64,000 nucleotides of DNA from Tianweitania sp. UT-5YL-CI-8 (GTDB taxonomy: Bacteria > Pseudomonadota > Alphaproteobacteria > Rhizobiales > Rhizobiaceae): positions 1-64,000 of the forward strand of contig NZ_JASCRR010000017.1 of NCBI RefSeq assembly GCF_030010215.1, read 5' to 3'. The first letter of the stretch is position 1; every line of letters begins with the position of its first letter. The notes below the pieces were generated by a model. That model made no database searches and had not been told where the DNA came from. It worked only from the letters and a program-made list of their open reading frames with translations. Below are positions 1 through 8,663 of the stretch, piece after piece. Position numbers and translations under genes: made by a program.

Positions 1-15
1 ACAACAAGCATCCAA

Positions 16-43
16 ATAAAAAGCCCCCGATGAAACCGGAGGC
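16..43 (-). terminator. Rho-independent terminator for a leftward transcript
   Basis: On the minus strand GCCTCCG and CGGGGGC form a 7-bp stem (one G-U pair) around a 7-nt loop. A run TTTTTATTT follows. The nearest gene to the right is on the plus strand, so the transcript being ended is not obvious. It may be a leftover of an older gene order or part of a structured leader. Confidence 0.45.
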
Positions 44-50
44 TGTTGTA

Positions 51-104
51 ACCCCATCGCAGATGGGGGTCCCGTTTGGACGCCGATCACCCCAAATGCG
101 GGGT
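51..104. other. Two short hairpins upstream of the GNAT gene
   Basis: ACCCCATC (51-58) pairs with the complement GATGGGG(G)T (62-70) around GCA. ACCCC (89-93) pairs with GGGGT (100-104). With the terminator-like hairpin at 16-43 this makes three consecutive hairpins in the first 104 bases. Neither has a T-run on the plus strand. They could structure the leader of the gene starting at 139; no function can be assigned. Confidence 0.3.
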
Positions 105-138
105 CCTTATTCCATGCCTAATCACAGCCTGAGGTCAC

Positions 139-714
139 ATGTCGTCGGGAATAGTCACCATAAAGCCGCTGGATCACACCATGCTGGAAGATCTGAGGGC
201 GCTCTTCCGGCGGACGAAGGCAACCGATGGCTGCTGGTGCATGTGGTACATCATCTCCGTCCGGGACTATCATGCCGGTCGGGGTGCGGCGAACCAGCGC
301 CTGTTCACGGGCCTCATGCGTGAGAGCGATCGACCGATGGGCCTGTTGGCCTATGTCGATGGGGATCCAGCCGGGTGGATCGCTTTGGGTCCCCGATCAC
401 GGTTCGCCCGCGCGCTGGGGACGCCCACGTTACAGGGCCGGGATCCCCGCGAAGACGCCCTCGTGTGGCTGGTCACATGCTTCTTTGTGGCGCGCGAGCA
501 TCGTCGCAAGGGCCTGGCCGGCAGTCTCCTCGATGCCGCTATCGAACTTGCTCGGAGATCCGCAGCGAAAGCCATCGAGGGTTTCCCGACCCAAGGGCAC
601 AAGATAGCCAGCACCGACAGTCAGGTCGGCACCGAGCAGATGTTCGCAGAGCGCGGTTTCGAGGTGGTCCGGCGCCCGTCGAGCAACCGGGTCATCGTGC
701 GGCTGGACCTTTGA
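139..714 (+). CDS. GNAT family N-acetyltransferase
   Basis: A 191-aa single-domain acetyltransferase of the GNAT superfamily, which moves acetyl groups from acetyl-CoA to an amine. The centre carries the core strand WLVTCFFVAREHRRKGLAGSL, with the Q/RxxGxG/A-like acetyl-CoA loop RRKGLA, and is followed by the helix and the C-terminal GTEQMFAERGFE segment seen in many family members. The N-terminal GCWCMWYI segment is Cys/Trp-rich. The ATG is preceded by GAGG at a good distance. The 3' end overlaps the convergent methyltransferase gene by 23 bp. The substrate cannot be read from sequence. The gene lies in the island cargo and could be a resistance or detoxification enzyme, which is inference only. 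Confidence 0.8.
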   Translation: MSSGIVTIKPLDHTMLEDLRALFRRTKATDGCWCMWYIISVRDYHAGRGAANQRLFTGLMRESDRPMGLLAYVDGDPAGWIALGPRSRFARALGTPTLQGRDPREDALVWLVTCFFVAREHRRKGLAGSLLDAAIELARRSAAKAIEGFPTQGHKIASTDSQVGTEQMFAERGFEVVRRPSSNRVIVRLDL

Positions 715-1420
715 ATCTGCAAGGCGTGGCACGCGCGTCATCTTCTCCCTGAAAATCTTCTCGCCTCCGCGCCCAGATATAGGCTCGTCTGGTGGGAAGC
801 TCGATCTTCTCATCTGGATAGCGTTCGATGACCTCGGTCACCGCAAAACCTGCGCCGGAAAGACGGTCGCGCATAGTCTCCGGGCGATGAAGATGAAAAT
901 CGAAAGCCACGGACTGTCCCAGGAATTCATCGATCCGGCCAGCTTCGTCGCCGACATGGAAAGCGAGCAGGAACCAGCCGTTGGGCTTGAGTGTGCGTCG
1001 TATGGCCCGCAAAGCCTGGTCCAGGTCGGCTTGGCCCAGATGGATGATCGAATAGAGGGCGACCACAGCAGCAAAAGTGCCTTGCTCGAAAGTCGCCAAG
1101 GTCCGCATATCGGCCTGTTGAAACATCAGCTTCGGCCAACGGGCGCGTGCCTGGTCCAGCATGCCGGAACTGATGTCGATGCCCACTACGGTGGCGCCCC
1201 GCAGGGCCAGGTATCCGGCGACATGGCCAGGTCCGCAGCCCAGGTCACAGAGGATGCCGCTTGTTCCCGCCCGCGCGACCAACCAATCCAGCAGGAGACG
1301 GTCAAAAGGCTTTTGCTCCAGTTCCGAAGAGAAGCGCTGGGCGTAGCGTTCGGCGACCAGATCATATGCCCGCGCGACCACATCCATGCGGCATCTGGTG
1401 TCAAGATGAGACGGCGACAT
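692..1420 (-). CDS. Class I SAM-dependent methyltransferase
   Basis: A 242-aa methyltransferase of the UbiE/Methyltransf_11 type. Motif I is CDLGCGPGHVAGYLA, followed by the acidic strand-2 end VVGIDIS and motif IV around VVALYSIIHL. The C-terminal part looks like a small-molecule methylase (YIWARR). The start chosen is the ATG whose A is also the last base of the upstream SDR stop codon (TGATG), so the two genes are probably translationally coupled; GTG codons 3 and 6 nt upstream are alternatives. The pairing suggests that both act on one small substrate, which I cannot identify. Confidence 0.8.
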   Translation of the reverse strand: MSPSHLDTRCRMDVVARAYDLVAERYAQRFSSELEQKPFDRLLLDWLVARAGTSGILCDLGCGPGHVAGYLALRGATVVGIDISSGMLDQARARWPKLMFQQADMRTLATFEQGTFAAVVALYSIIHLGQADLDQALRAIRRTLKPNGWFLLAFHVGDEAGRIDEFLGQSVAFDFHLHRPETMRDRLSGAGFAVTEVIERYPDEKIELPTRRAYIWARRREDFQGEDDARATPCRFKGPAAR

Positions 1421-2223
1421 CACCACACCACATCCGGTTCGGCGATCTTTTGCAGCCCGTACTCCTTGCCGAGTTCGTCAACCGATATCGACCGACCGGA
1501 GAAGCGCCCACGTTCAGCGTCTTGCCAGAGTGAGGCTATCGTCCGCCCTGGCCAATCCAACGGATCAGCTGCATCGGCACCTTCTCCAATCGCGGCAACA
1601 ATGGCCTCTGTGCGGGTAAAGCCCGGCGAGACCGCCACTACCGTAACTCCGTAATGAACCAGGGCATGGTGCATCACTGCTGCCAGCCTGCTGACTGCCC
1701 GCATGGCCAGATCATAATAAAGATGATTGCCCAGGACGGCGTCCGACTTCATGTCGCACCCGGTCAGGACGATCAAGCCGCGTCCGGCGATGACCATATC
1801 CGCTGCAGCTGAAGCGGTCAGGATGTGTCCCCTCACCCCGCGCGAAAACATGTTCTCCCAATGCTGTGCGTCAAGTTTCCAGAAAGGGGCCCCGGCAAAC
1901 GGTATTCTGTTTCCGTCGAAAGCGTTCAGCACCAGGAGGTCGATACCCGGTTCGGATGCCCGTATCTTTGAAAGAAGATCGCCCACGGCGATGGCGTCAC
2001 TATGGTCCACTGCTGCGGCAGTTCCAAATCCCCCTAGAGTCGTGACCTCATCAGCAGTTCGTTCCACCGTTCCCGGCAGGGTGGGATGAGGCATCGCCTT
2101 GGTCGAGATGTCGGTAACATAGACCTTCATTCCCAGCCGCCCCATGGCCTGTGCAACTCCTCGACCGACGCCCCGGGCCGCACCTGTGACCAAGGCAACC
2201 GCCTCTTGCGATTGTGTCTGCAT
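1420..2223 (-). CDS. SDR family NAD(P)-dependent oxidoreductase
   Basis: A 267-aa short-chain dehydrogenase/reductase. The N-terminal Rossmann motif TGAARGVGRGVA (TGxxxGxG) binds the cofactor. The middle holds the NAF segment in place of the usual NAG, and LTGCD near the catalytic Ser strand. The usual YxxxK appears altered: YYDLAMRAVSRLA keeps a Tyr but has no Lys four residues later. This suggests an atypical or non-classical SDR. The start at 2223 was chosen because GGAAGGAG lies six bases upstream; an in-frame longer version lacks such a site. It diverges from the aldo/keto reductase at 2419 and is followed by the methyltransferase with a 1-nt overlap. Confidence 0.78.
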   Translation of the reverse strand: MQTQSQEAVALVTGAARGVGRGVAQAMGRLGMKVYVTDISTKAMPHPTLPGTVERTADEVTTLGGFGTAAAVDHSDAIAVGDLLSKIRASEPGIDLLVLNAFDGNRIPFAGAPFWKLDAQHWENMFSRGVRGHILTASAAADMVIAGRGLIVLTGCDMKSDAVLGNHLYYDLAMRAVSRLAAVMHHALVHYGVTVVAVSPGFTRTEAIVAAIGEGADAADPLDWPGRTIASLWQDAERGRFSGRSISVDELGKEYGLQKIAEPDVVW

Positions 2224-2338
2224 GCCATCTCCTTCCGAGGCGCTTCCGATACACAACCTAGCCTGCACCGGCTCCTGCGCTTAGCGGCACTGACGCCAAT
2301 CATGTCGAGGAAACCGCCAAAAGGTGTCGTCTGGCAGA

Positions 2339-2360
2339 AACTGCCCGAGCGATGGCAGTT
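2339..2360. promoter_or_regulatory. Palindrome in the divergent SDR/aldo-keto reductase promoter region
   Basis: AACTGCC (2339-2345) and GGCAGTT (2354-2360) form a perfect 7-bp inverted repeat with an 8-bp spacer. It lies in the 195-bp gap between two divergent genes, 58 bp upstream of the aldo/keto reductase start. An operator for a dimeric regulator is plausible. No regulator gene adjoins it. Confidence 0.35.
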
Positions 2361-2418
2361 CGGCTGATGGCTCAGAACAGCCCCCTCGCTCAAACTGGTG
2401 CCACCAAGGAGAATCTGG

Positions 2419-3405
2419 ATGCGTTACCTCGAACTCGGCCCGCTGCATGTATCGGAGATGGCGCTAGGGGCCATGTACTTCGGCACCAAAACGCCGAAGG
2501 AGACTGCCGAGACCTTGATCGACACATATGTGGAGGCCGGAGGAAATTTCATCGACACCTCCAACAACTATGCGTTTTGGGTGGAGGGGGGACACGCGGG
2601 CGACAGTGAAGCGATGCTCGGAGAGTGGCTCGCTGTTTCGCCGTACCGGAACAGGATGGTGGTGGCGACCAAGGTCGGGGCCCGGCCCCGAACGGCGGGC
2701 GGCGCGCTCGAGGATGCGGAAGGGCTTTCCCGCCCGACGATAAACCGTGCTGTCGACGAGTCTTTATCGCGGCTGCGGCGAGACCATATCGATCTGCTCT
2801 ATGCTCATATCGATGACCGAACCACGCCCTTGGAAGAGACGCTCGCCGGTTTCGACGATGTCGTTCGGTCGGGTAAGGTCAGGGCAATTGGATGTTCCAA
2901 CTACGCCGCGTGGCGCCTGGATCGTGCGCGGCAGATTAGTCTTCAACATGGATATCCCTTCTATGTGTGCGCGCAACTGCGCCATAGCTACTATCAGCCG
3001 CGATGGATGGCGCAGTTCGGATATCGCTCCCTCATGGGCGAGCGCGGTGGCTGGGGCATCGAGGAAGGCGTGACTACTGATCACTTAGACTACTTCCACG
3101 CGAATAGGGACTGTCGCCTGGTGGCATACTCGCCGCTCCTCCAGGGCGGCTACGCCAACTCCGATCGTTTGGCTCCTCAATATCGGACGCCTGAGAATGA
3201 GAACCGGCGCCAGACACTCGCCTCCGTGGCCGAGAAAGCCAATGTCACTGTGAACCAGCTTGTCCTGACGTGGATGCTACACGGCTCCAGGCCTGCGATC
3301 CCGATTGTCGCCGCATCAAACCAGCACCAACTTTTGGAAAACCTGGAATCTTGCGAAATTGGTTTGTCGGCGGAATTCTTGAACCAAGTCGATCAAGCGT
3401 GGTGA
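2419..3405 (+). CDS. Aldo/keto reductase
   Basis: A 328-aa NADPH-dependent aldo/keto reductase (Tas/YajO-like (beta/alpha)8 barrel). The N terminus has the barrel-start pattern LGALHVS/MALGAMYFGT, then GGNFIDTSNNYAFW with the catalytic Asp and Tyr, and VVATKVG with the catalytic Lys. The His region HIDLLYAHIDDRT is also present. The C-terminal cofactor segment IPIVAASNQHQLLENL binds the 2'-phosphate end of NADPH in relatives. AAGGAG seven bases before the ATG at 2419 fixes the start. The physiological substrate is unknown; the enzyme belongs to the redox cargo of the island. Confidence 0.85.
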   Translation: MRYLELGPLHVSEMALGAMYFGTKTPKETAETLIDTYVEAGGNFIDTSNNYAFWVEGGHAGDSEAMLGEWLAVSPYRNRMVVATKVGARPRTAGGALEDAEGLSRPTINRAVDESLSRLRRDHIDLLYAHIDDRTTPLEETLAGFDDVVRSGKVRAIGCSNYAAWRLDRARQISLQHGYPFYVCAQLRHSYYQPRWMAQFGYRSLMGERGGWGIEEGVTTDHLDYFHANRDCRLVAYSPLLQGGYANSDRLAPQYRTPENENRRQTLASVAEKANVTVNQLVLTWMLHGSRPAIPIVAASNQHQLLENLESCEIGLSAEFLNQVDQAW

Positions 3406-3653
3406 AGGCTGTCATCCGCGACGTGCTCGCTCGGGATGACGAAACGGTCCTCCTTTGATATGCCAACCCCTGCACGAGGGATTGGTTGAGGGCGTCGGCG
3501 AGCCCCGGAGCGGTCGCGAACCACGAGCGCCCCGAGTTCGGGAGCCGGCACGCCTTTCAATGTGCCGTTCCAGCCGCCGATAGCAGCGCGAACCGGGGCT
3601 GGGATGACGATTCCGCGTGCGGGCGTAGAGAGGCCGTTCTCTGGCTGCGTCGC
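3406..3653. other. Intergenic gap, nothing recognised
   Basis: These 248 bp separate two convergent aldo/keto reductase genes. I see no gene, clear terminator or repeat. Confidence 0.4.
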
Positions 3654-4664
3654 TCAGGCGACGATCCTGGTGGGGACGACGTTGTTGCCTTGTGGACTTG
3701 CGGCGCGGGTCGCGGGTGCGGCAACAAGGCTGCTCACCTCATTGAGGCGGCTGATGTGCTCGTCGGACAGTTCGAGCGAGAGGGCGCCGATATTGCCCTC
3801 GAACTGCTCGAGCGTGCGCGGTCCAATCATCGGCACAGCGCCGTGGATACCGGCCCAGGCGATCGCCACCCGGTCCGGGCTGGTGCCGAGCTCATCGGCG
3901 ACGGTGAGTACAGTGTCGAGGACGCGGCTGCGCTGCTCGCTATTCTCTGCCTGGAAGACACGACCGCCCATGCCCTCGGCCCGCCCCGTTTCGCCCTTGC
4001 GATACTTACTGGTCAGCACACCGCCGCCAAGCGGCGACCAGGTGACGATGCCAAGGCCAAGCGCCTTTGACGCCGGGAACAGCTCTGCTTCGGGCTCACG
4101 ATGCACGAGGCTGTGCTCGAACTGGGCGGCGGCGATCGGCACCGTCCCGGTCAGTTCGGCAATCGTGACTGCGCGGGCCAGCCGCCAGGCCGGGAAGTTC
4201 GACAGGCCAGCGTAAAGGATCTTGCCGGCGCGCGCGAGGTCGTCGAGGCCGCGGACGATTTCCTCGGAAGGTGTCAGGCCATCGGGATGGTGAACCCAGA
4301 AGATGTCGATCCGGTCGGTCTTCAAACGCCGCAGGCTGGCCTCAAGCGAAGCGACCATGGCTTTGCGGCTGTTGCCGGTGACGAGACGATCGGCGTTGGG
4401 AGCCGCGCCGTTGGTATATTTGGTCGCCAGCACAAAGTTCTCGCGGCGGCCCTGGAGAAGATCACCGACGATCTCTTCGGACTGGCCGAACTGGTAGACG
4501 TCGGCCGTATCGATGAAGTTGCCGCCTGCCTCTGCATAGGCGTTGAAGATCGTAGCACTGTCTTCCGCACTGGCGCCGTGCCCCCAGCCGGTCCCGAAGG
4601 TCCCGGTGCCAAGCGCGATCTGCGATACGCGCAGGCCTGTATTTCCAAAGACTGTATAGTTCAT
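3654..4664 (-). CDS. Aldo/keto reductase
   Basis: A 336-aa aldo/keto reductase of a different subgroup from the one at 2419. The catalytic Asp/Tyr lie in GGNFIDTADVYQFGQSE, the Lys in VLATKYT and the His in IFWVHHPDG. WSPLGGGVLTSKY and the C-terminal IGPRTLEQFEGN complete the NADPH site. The N terminus MNYTVFGNTGLRVSQIALGTGTFG is typical of the family. AAAGGAAG precedes the ATG. It is the last gene of the five-gene leftward operon headed by the SDR at 8628, with a 137-bp gap before it, so it may have its own weak promoter. Confidence 0.87.
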   Translation of the reverse strand: MNYTVFGNTGLRVSQIALGTGTFGTGWGHGASAEDSATIFNAYAEAGGNFIDTADVYQFGQSEEIVGDLLQGRRENFVLATKYTNGAAPNADRLVTGNSRKAMVASLEASLRRLKTDRIDIFWVHHPDGLTPSEEIVRGLDDLARAGKILYAGLSNFPAWRLARAVTIAELTGTVPIAAAQFEHSLVHREPEAELFPASKALGLGIVTWSPLGGGVLTSKYRKGETGRAEGMGGRVFQAENSEQRSRVLDTVLTVADELGTSPDRVAIAWAGIHGAVPMIGPRTLEQFEGNIGALSLELSDEHISRLNEVSSLVAAPATRAASPQGNNVVPTRIVA

Positions 4665-4801
4665 GAGGCTTCCTTTCGTGTCGGCCGGTCAGTCGCCTGG
4701 CCGATGCCGGGGGGCGCTCCCGTGACGAGAGCGGTCTTTTTTGAGTTTGAGTTCACCGCCGTCCCCAAATCTGTTGAGCGTTCCGGCGCGACCCGCGGTG
4801 A

Positions 4802-5653
4802 TCAGGCGCCGAGAAAGGCTTTGGCCTTCGTCAGGAAGGCGTCACGATACTGGAAGATGCCGCCATGCCCTGCGTCGGGGTAAAGCACGAGTTCGGCGCC
4901 AGGGATGCGGCGCGCCAGGTCGGCGGAGTTCTCGCTCGGCACCATGATGTCATGATCGCCATTCGCCACGAGGACGGGTGTGCGGATGGTGTTGAGCGGC
5001 TGCGGCGCCTGTTGGCCCCAGGCCTTGATCGCCTTCAACTGGCGCAGGAAGGTTTTTAGCGAGACTGCCTTGTCGCGATCCTTCTTGCGCTCCTTCAATC
5101 GTGCAAGGAATTCGGAGGCCGCACGTCTGCCTGCCGCGGTCGACGTGAAGAACAGATAGAATTTGGGATCGCGGAAGGTGATCAGCCCTTTAATGATGAG
5201 CGGCCACGACACCGGACCAACCCGTTCGATCCCGGTTCCGCCCGCCGGACCCGTGCCGGCGAGGATGGCGCGGCGGACGAGATCGGGCGCGTCGAACAGG
5301 ATTTGCTGCGCGACAAAACCGCCGAGCGAGAAGCCGATCAGGTCGACCGATGTCAGCCCCAACGCGCGGATCGTAGCGATCGTGTCGCTTGCCATCTCGG
5401 CCACGCCGAGCGGCGCTGTGCCGCCGGACGCGCCGATGCCGCGATAATCGAGGGCATAGACCGGCCGGTCCGCCGCCAGACCCTCGACGATGCGCGGATC
5501 GAAATTATCGAGGTTCGCGCCCCAATGATTGAGCAGCACCACCGGCACGTCGGCGTCAGGCCCGAGGCGGCGATAGGCGAAGCGTGTGCCGGCCGCCTCG
5601 ACGTGGTGGGTGGGTGCCGTCTTCCAGTCTGCGCCGTGGGTGTAGGTGGCCAT
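4802..5653 (-). CDS. Alpha/beta hydrolase
   Basis: A 283-aa alpha/beta-hydrolase fold enzyme. The oxyanion-hole strand reads VVLLNHWGANLDNFD and the nucleophile elbow is GFSLGG (Ser nucleophile). A late Asp lies in VLVANGDHDIMVP and the catalytic His in YPDAGHGGIFQ near the C terminus, giving a full triad. The order resembles haloperoxidase and carboxyl-ester hydrolases. There is no signal peptide, so it acts in the cytoplasm. It lies 28 bp downstream of the MDR gene ending at 5682, inside the TetR-linked operon, where it could hydrolyse an ester or lactone produced or consumed by the reductases. Confidence 0.85.
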   Translation of the reverse strand: MATYTHGADWKTAPTHHVEAAGTRFAYRRLGPDADVPVVLLNHWGANLDNFDPRIVEGLAADRPVYALDYRGIGASGGTAPLGVAEMASDTIATIRALGLTSVDLIGFSLGGFVAQQILFDAPDLVRRAILAGTGPAGGTGIERVGPVSWPLIIKGLITFRDPKFYLFFTSTAAGRRAASEFLARLKERKKDRDKAVSLKTFLRQLKAIKAWGQQAPQPLNTIRTPVLVANGDHDIMVPSENSADLARRIPGAELVLYPDAGHGGIFQYRDAFLTKAKAFLGA

Positions 5654-5681
5654 GTTCGTGATCTTTCTTTAGCGGAGCGCG

Positions 5682-6683
5682 TCACTTGAACGTGACGACG
5701 ACCTTCCCTTTGGCGCGGCCTGCATCGATGGTCGCGAACGCGTCGTTCAACTGCTCGAAGGGGAAGACGCGATCAACCATCGGGCGAATTGTGCCGTCTT
5801 CGATCAGCTTGGTAATCTCGCCGAGTTGCTCGCCGCTGGCACGCATCCACAGGAACGAATAGTCGACGCCCGCGCGCTTCGCCTTGCGCCGGATGCCCCA
5901 ACTCATCACGCGCAGCACGAGCCGCAGCACCGCATTCAAGTCCTGGGCGCGCGCGAAGGCGGGATCGGGTGGGCCGGAGATGGAGATCAGCTTGCCGCCG
6001 GGCTTGAGGACCTTCAGCGATTTTTCGAGCGTCGTCGCGTCGAGGCTGTTGAGGACGACGTCGTAGCCCGACAGCTCGTCTTCGAACTTCCGGCTGCGAT
6101 AGTCGATGACGACATCCGCCCCCAATTCCTTCACCATCGCGGCGTTGGTGGCGCTCGCCGTCGTCGCGACAGTTTCGCCAAGGTGCTTGGCGAGCTGGAT
6201 GGCGAAGGTGCCGACACCGCCCGATCCGGCATGGATCAGCACCTTCTGTCCCGGCTTGATCTGCGCACGCTCGACCAGCACCTGCCAGGCGGTCAGCCCG
6301 ACCAGCGGGATCGATGCGGCTTCTGTCATCGACAGATTGGCGGGCTTGAGGGCCAGATCGCGCTCGTTGACTACGATGCGTTCGGCAAAGGTGCCGATCT
6401 GCCCGTCACGGGGGCGGGCATAGACAGCGTCACCCGGGTTGAAGCGCCGCACATTCCCGCCGATGCTGATTACAACACCAGCCAGATCATGTCCGAGCAC
6501 GAGCGGCGGCTTGTAGGGCAGGATCGGCTTGAACGCACCGTCCCGAATCTTGGAGTCGAGTTGGTTGAGACCGGCGGCCTCAATCTCGACCAGCACGTCG
6601 TCAGGTCCGGGCACGGGTTCAGGCATGTCGCCGAGACGCAGCGCCTGCTTCTTGCCGTAGCGGTCGAGGATGAAGGCTTTCAT
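5682..6683 (-). CDS. Zinc-free quinone oxidoreductase-type MDR (NADP-dependent oxidoreductase)
   Basis: A 333-aa medium-chain dehydrogenase/reductase. The GroES-like N-terminal domain includes VLGHDLAGVV. The Rossmann fold has the signature HAGSGGVGTFAIQLAKHLG, matching the quinone oxidoreductase group in which Ala-x-x-Gly-Val-Gly binds NADPH. The Cys/His ligands of catalytic zinc are not seen. The C terminus GRAKGKVVVTFK is typical of the QOR group. Likely reaction: NADPH-dependent reduction of quinones or alpha,beta-unsaturated carbonyls. It is 39 bp downstream of another MDR gene and 28 bp upstream of the hydrolase gene, so all three are probably co-transcribed. Confidence 0.87.
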   Translation of the reverse strand: MKAFILDRYGKKQALRLGDMPEPVPGPDDVLVEIEAAGLNQLDSKIRDGAFKPILPYKPPLVLGHDLAGVVISIGGNVRRFNPGDAVYARPRDGQIGTFAERIVVNERDLALKPANLSMTEAASIPLVGLTAWQVLVERAQIKPGQKVLIHAGSGGVGTFAIQLAKHLGETVATTASATNAAMVKELGADVVIDYRSRKFEDELSGYDVVLNSLDATTLEKSLKVLKPGGKLISISGPPDPAFARAQDLNAVLRLVLRVMSWGIRRKAKRAGVDYSFLWMRASGEQLGEITKLIEDGTIRPMVDRVFPFEQLNDAFATIDAGRAKGKVVVTFK

Positions 6684-6722
6684 GCTGTCTCTCTCATCCG
6701 TTCGAGGTTCCTGATCGAATCC

Positions 6723-7709
6723 TCAGGCATTGACGTCGACCACGGTGCGTCCCTGGATCTTGCCTTCAAGGACGCGTCTCGCGATGTCGGGCACGTCGGC
6801 GAGGCCGACCACCGTCGTCGTGCGGGCGAGCTTGTCGAGATCGAGGTCACGGGCGAGACGCGACCAAGCTTCGATGCGGACCTCCTGCGGCGCGTTGACG
6901 GAATCGATGCCGGCAAGCGTGACATTGCGCAGGATGAACGGCAGGACGGTCGTGGGAAGATCGAGGCCCTGGGCCAGACCGCACGCCGTAACGACGCCGC
7001 GATATCGGGTCTGGGCCAGCACATTCGCCAGCGTATGACTACCCACGGAATCCACCGCACCGGCCCAGCGTTCGCTCGCGACAGGCGTTCCTGGCTCCGA
7101 GAGCGTTCGGCGGTCGATGACTTCGGCCGCGCCGAGTTCGCGCAGATAGTCAGCCTCTTCAAGACGGCCGGTCGAGGCGACCACGCGGTAGCCAAGACCG
7201 GAGAGGAGCGCGATCGCGATCGATCCGACCCCGCCATTGGCACCCGTGACGATGATATCGCCGCGATCGGGCGTGATGCGGCCATGTTCGAGGGCCAGCA
7301 CGCTTAGCATGGCTGTGTAGCCGGCCGTGCCGATCGCCATGGCGTCCTTCGTTGAAAAAGGCTCCGGGATCTTGACCAGCCAGTCGCCGCTCAGCCGCGC
7401 CTTCTGAGCATAGCCGCCATGGTGGGTCTGGCTAAGGCCCCAACTGTTGGCGACGACCTTGTCGCCCACCGCGATGCCGGGATAGGACGAGGTTTCCACC
7501 GTGCCGGCAAGATCGATGCCCGGGATCAGCGGAAACTGCTTGATGACGTCGATCCGGCCGCTCAGCGCGCCCGCGTCCTTGTAGTTCACGGTCGAATAGT
7601 CGACCCTGACCGTGACATCGCCCGGCATCAGATCGGCGTCGTCGAAGTCGGTCACCTTCGTCGAGAGCACTTCATTCTCTCGCGTAGCTACAAGTGCTTT
7701 GAAAGTCAT
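6723..7709 (-). CDS. AcuI/YhdH-type MDR oxidoreductase (acryloyl-CoA reductase family)
   Basis: A 328-aa MDR protein. Signatures of the YhdH/AcuI group include NYKDAGALSGRIDVIKQFPLIPGIDLAGTV near the N terminus, the long Rossmann segment VTGANGGVGSIAIALLS, and a C-terminal GRTVVDVN ending. Characterised members reduce acryloyl-CoA or related electrophilic enoyl compounds with NADPH. GAGAGGAT precedes the ATG. It is second in the operon after the SDR ending at 7843, across a 133-bp gap holding one short hairpin. Together with the QOR-type gene it points to reduction of toxic unsaturated carbonyls; that role is inferred. Confidence 0.87.
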   Translation of the reverse strand: MTFKALVATRENEVLSTKVTDFDDADLMPGDVTVRVDYSTVNYKDAGALSGRIDVIKQFPLIPGIDLAGTVETSSYPGIAVGDKVVANSWGLSQTHHGGYAQKARLSGDWLVKIPEPFSTKDAMAIGTAGYTAMLSVLALEHGRITPDRGDIIVTGANGGVGSIAIALLSGLGYRVVASTGRLEEADYLRELGAAEVIDRRTLSEPGTPVASERWAGAVDSVGSHTLANVLAQTRYRGVVTACGLAQGLDLPTTVLPFILRNVTLAGIDSVNAPQEVRIEAWSRLARDLDLDKLARTTTVVGLADVPDIARRVLEGKIQGRTVVDVNA

Positions 7710-7842
7710 TGCGCTATCCTCTCTTTTGGGCCGCTGTCACCGCGCGCATGCGGATGAAGAAGGCGTTGATCGGGATTTGTCCTTGGGGTCGGAACCGAGC
7801 GCCAAGCCAAAACCTGGCGCTGCGCCTGTCTGCGACCCAGCT

Positions 7843-8628
7843 TCAGTCCGTGCGATAGCGCTCGGCCGGTCGGGATTGCCCGAAACCGGAGATCATGGAT
7901 TGCCTGGCGGCGTCGAAAGCTTCCCACTGTCCGAGATCGTGCAGCGGCGGGATGGTGACGGCTTCGCGGCGATCGAAGCCTGCGAGCGCCGCGTCCACCA
8001 GATCGTCCACCTCCATCACGGCCGGCAGCGTGTCGACGTCGACGCCGGCATGGCCCCAGATTTCGGTGCGCGTCGCCGCCGGAAGTACAGCCTGGACATA
8101 AACGCCCCGGGGTCCGAGCTGGAGGCTCAGCGCCTGAGACAAGTGCAGGACAAAGGCCTTGGTCGCGCCATAGACCGGCATGCCGTATTCCGGCGCCAGG
8201 CCCACCGCCGATCCGATGTTCACGATCGCGCCTTCCCCAGCTTGTGCAAGGCGCGGGGCGATGGCGTGCGCGAGCCGCACCAGAGCGGTCGTGTTGAGCT
8301 GCACCAGCCGGTCGATATCGTCCACGCTTTGATCAATGAAAACGCCGCCCAGGCTGGCCCCGGCATTGTTGATGAGTATCCCGATCCGCGCGTCATCGCG
8401 CAGCCGCGCCTCGACCGTTGCGCGCTCCTGCGGATCAACAAGGTCAGCCGCCACGATGTGGATCGTGACGCCGACCTCACCGCGCAAACGCTCAGCCAGT
8501 GCCTCCATACGTGATGTGTTGCGGGCGACCAGCACAAGATCATGGCCACGCCGTGCGAAGCGCTCGGCATAGGCCGCGCCGATGCCGGTGGAGGCGCCGG
8601 TAATGAGGACGGATGGTTTGGCGGTCAT
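7843..8628 (-). CDS. SDR family NAD(P)-dependent oxidoreductase
   Basis: A 261-aa classical-type SDR. The cofactor motif is TGASTGIGAAYAERFA, NNAG follows, and the catalytic triad is intact: a Ser in NIGSAVG and YGATK as the YxxxK. The pattern is closest to the DltE/YqjQ-like SDR group. The start at 8628 is the ATG before ACCGCCAAACC with AAGGG just upstream; further in-frame ATGs up to 8679 fall inside the putative operator and were not used. It is the first gene of the leftward operon and diverges from the TetR gene at 8738 across a 109-bp regulatory gap. Confidence 0.85.
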   Translation of the reverse strand: MTAKPSVLITGASTGIGAAYAERFARRGHDLVLVARNTSRMEALAERLRGEVGVTIHIVAADLVDPQERATVEARLRDDARIGILINNAGASLGGVFIDQSVDDIDRLVQLNTTALVRLAHAIAPRLAQAGEGAIVNIGSAVGLAPEYGMPVYGATKAFVLHLSQALSLQLGPRGVYVQAVLPAATRTEIWGHAGVDVDTLPAVMEVDDLVDAALAGFDRREAVTIPPLHDLGQWEAFDAARQSMISGFGQSRPAERYRTD

Positions 8629-8663
8629 GGCATTGCCCTTTTCCAGCATCGGAACTATATTCA

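Noticed and set aside
5826-7307. 493-aa open frame on the plus strand
   Set aside because: It is antisense to two well-supported MDR genes with intact motifs; high GC keeps the frame open.
7798-7821. Hairpin AGCGCCA/TGGCGCT between SDR and AcuI-type gene
   Set aside because: Short stem, no T-run; not enough for a terminator call.
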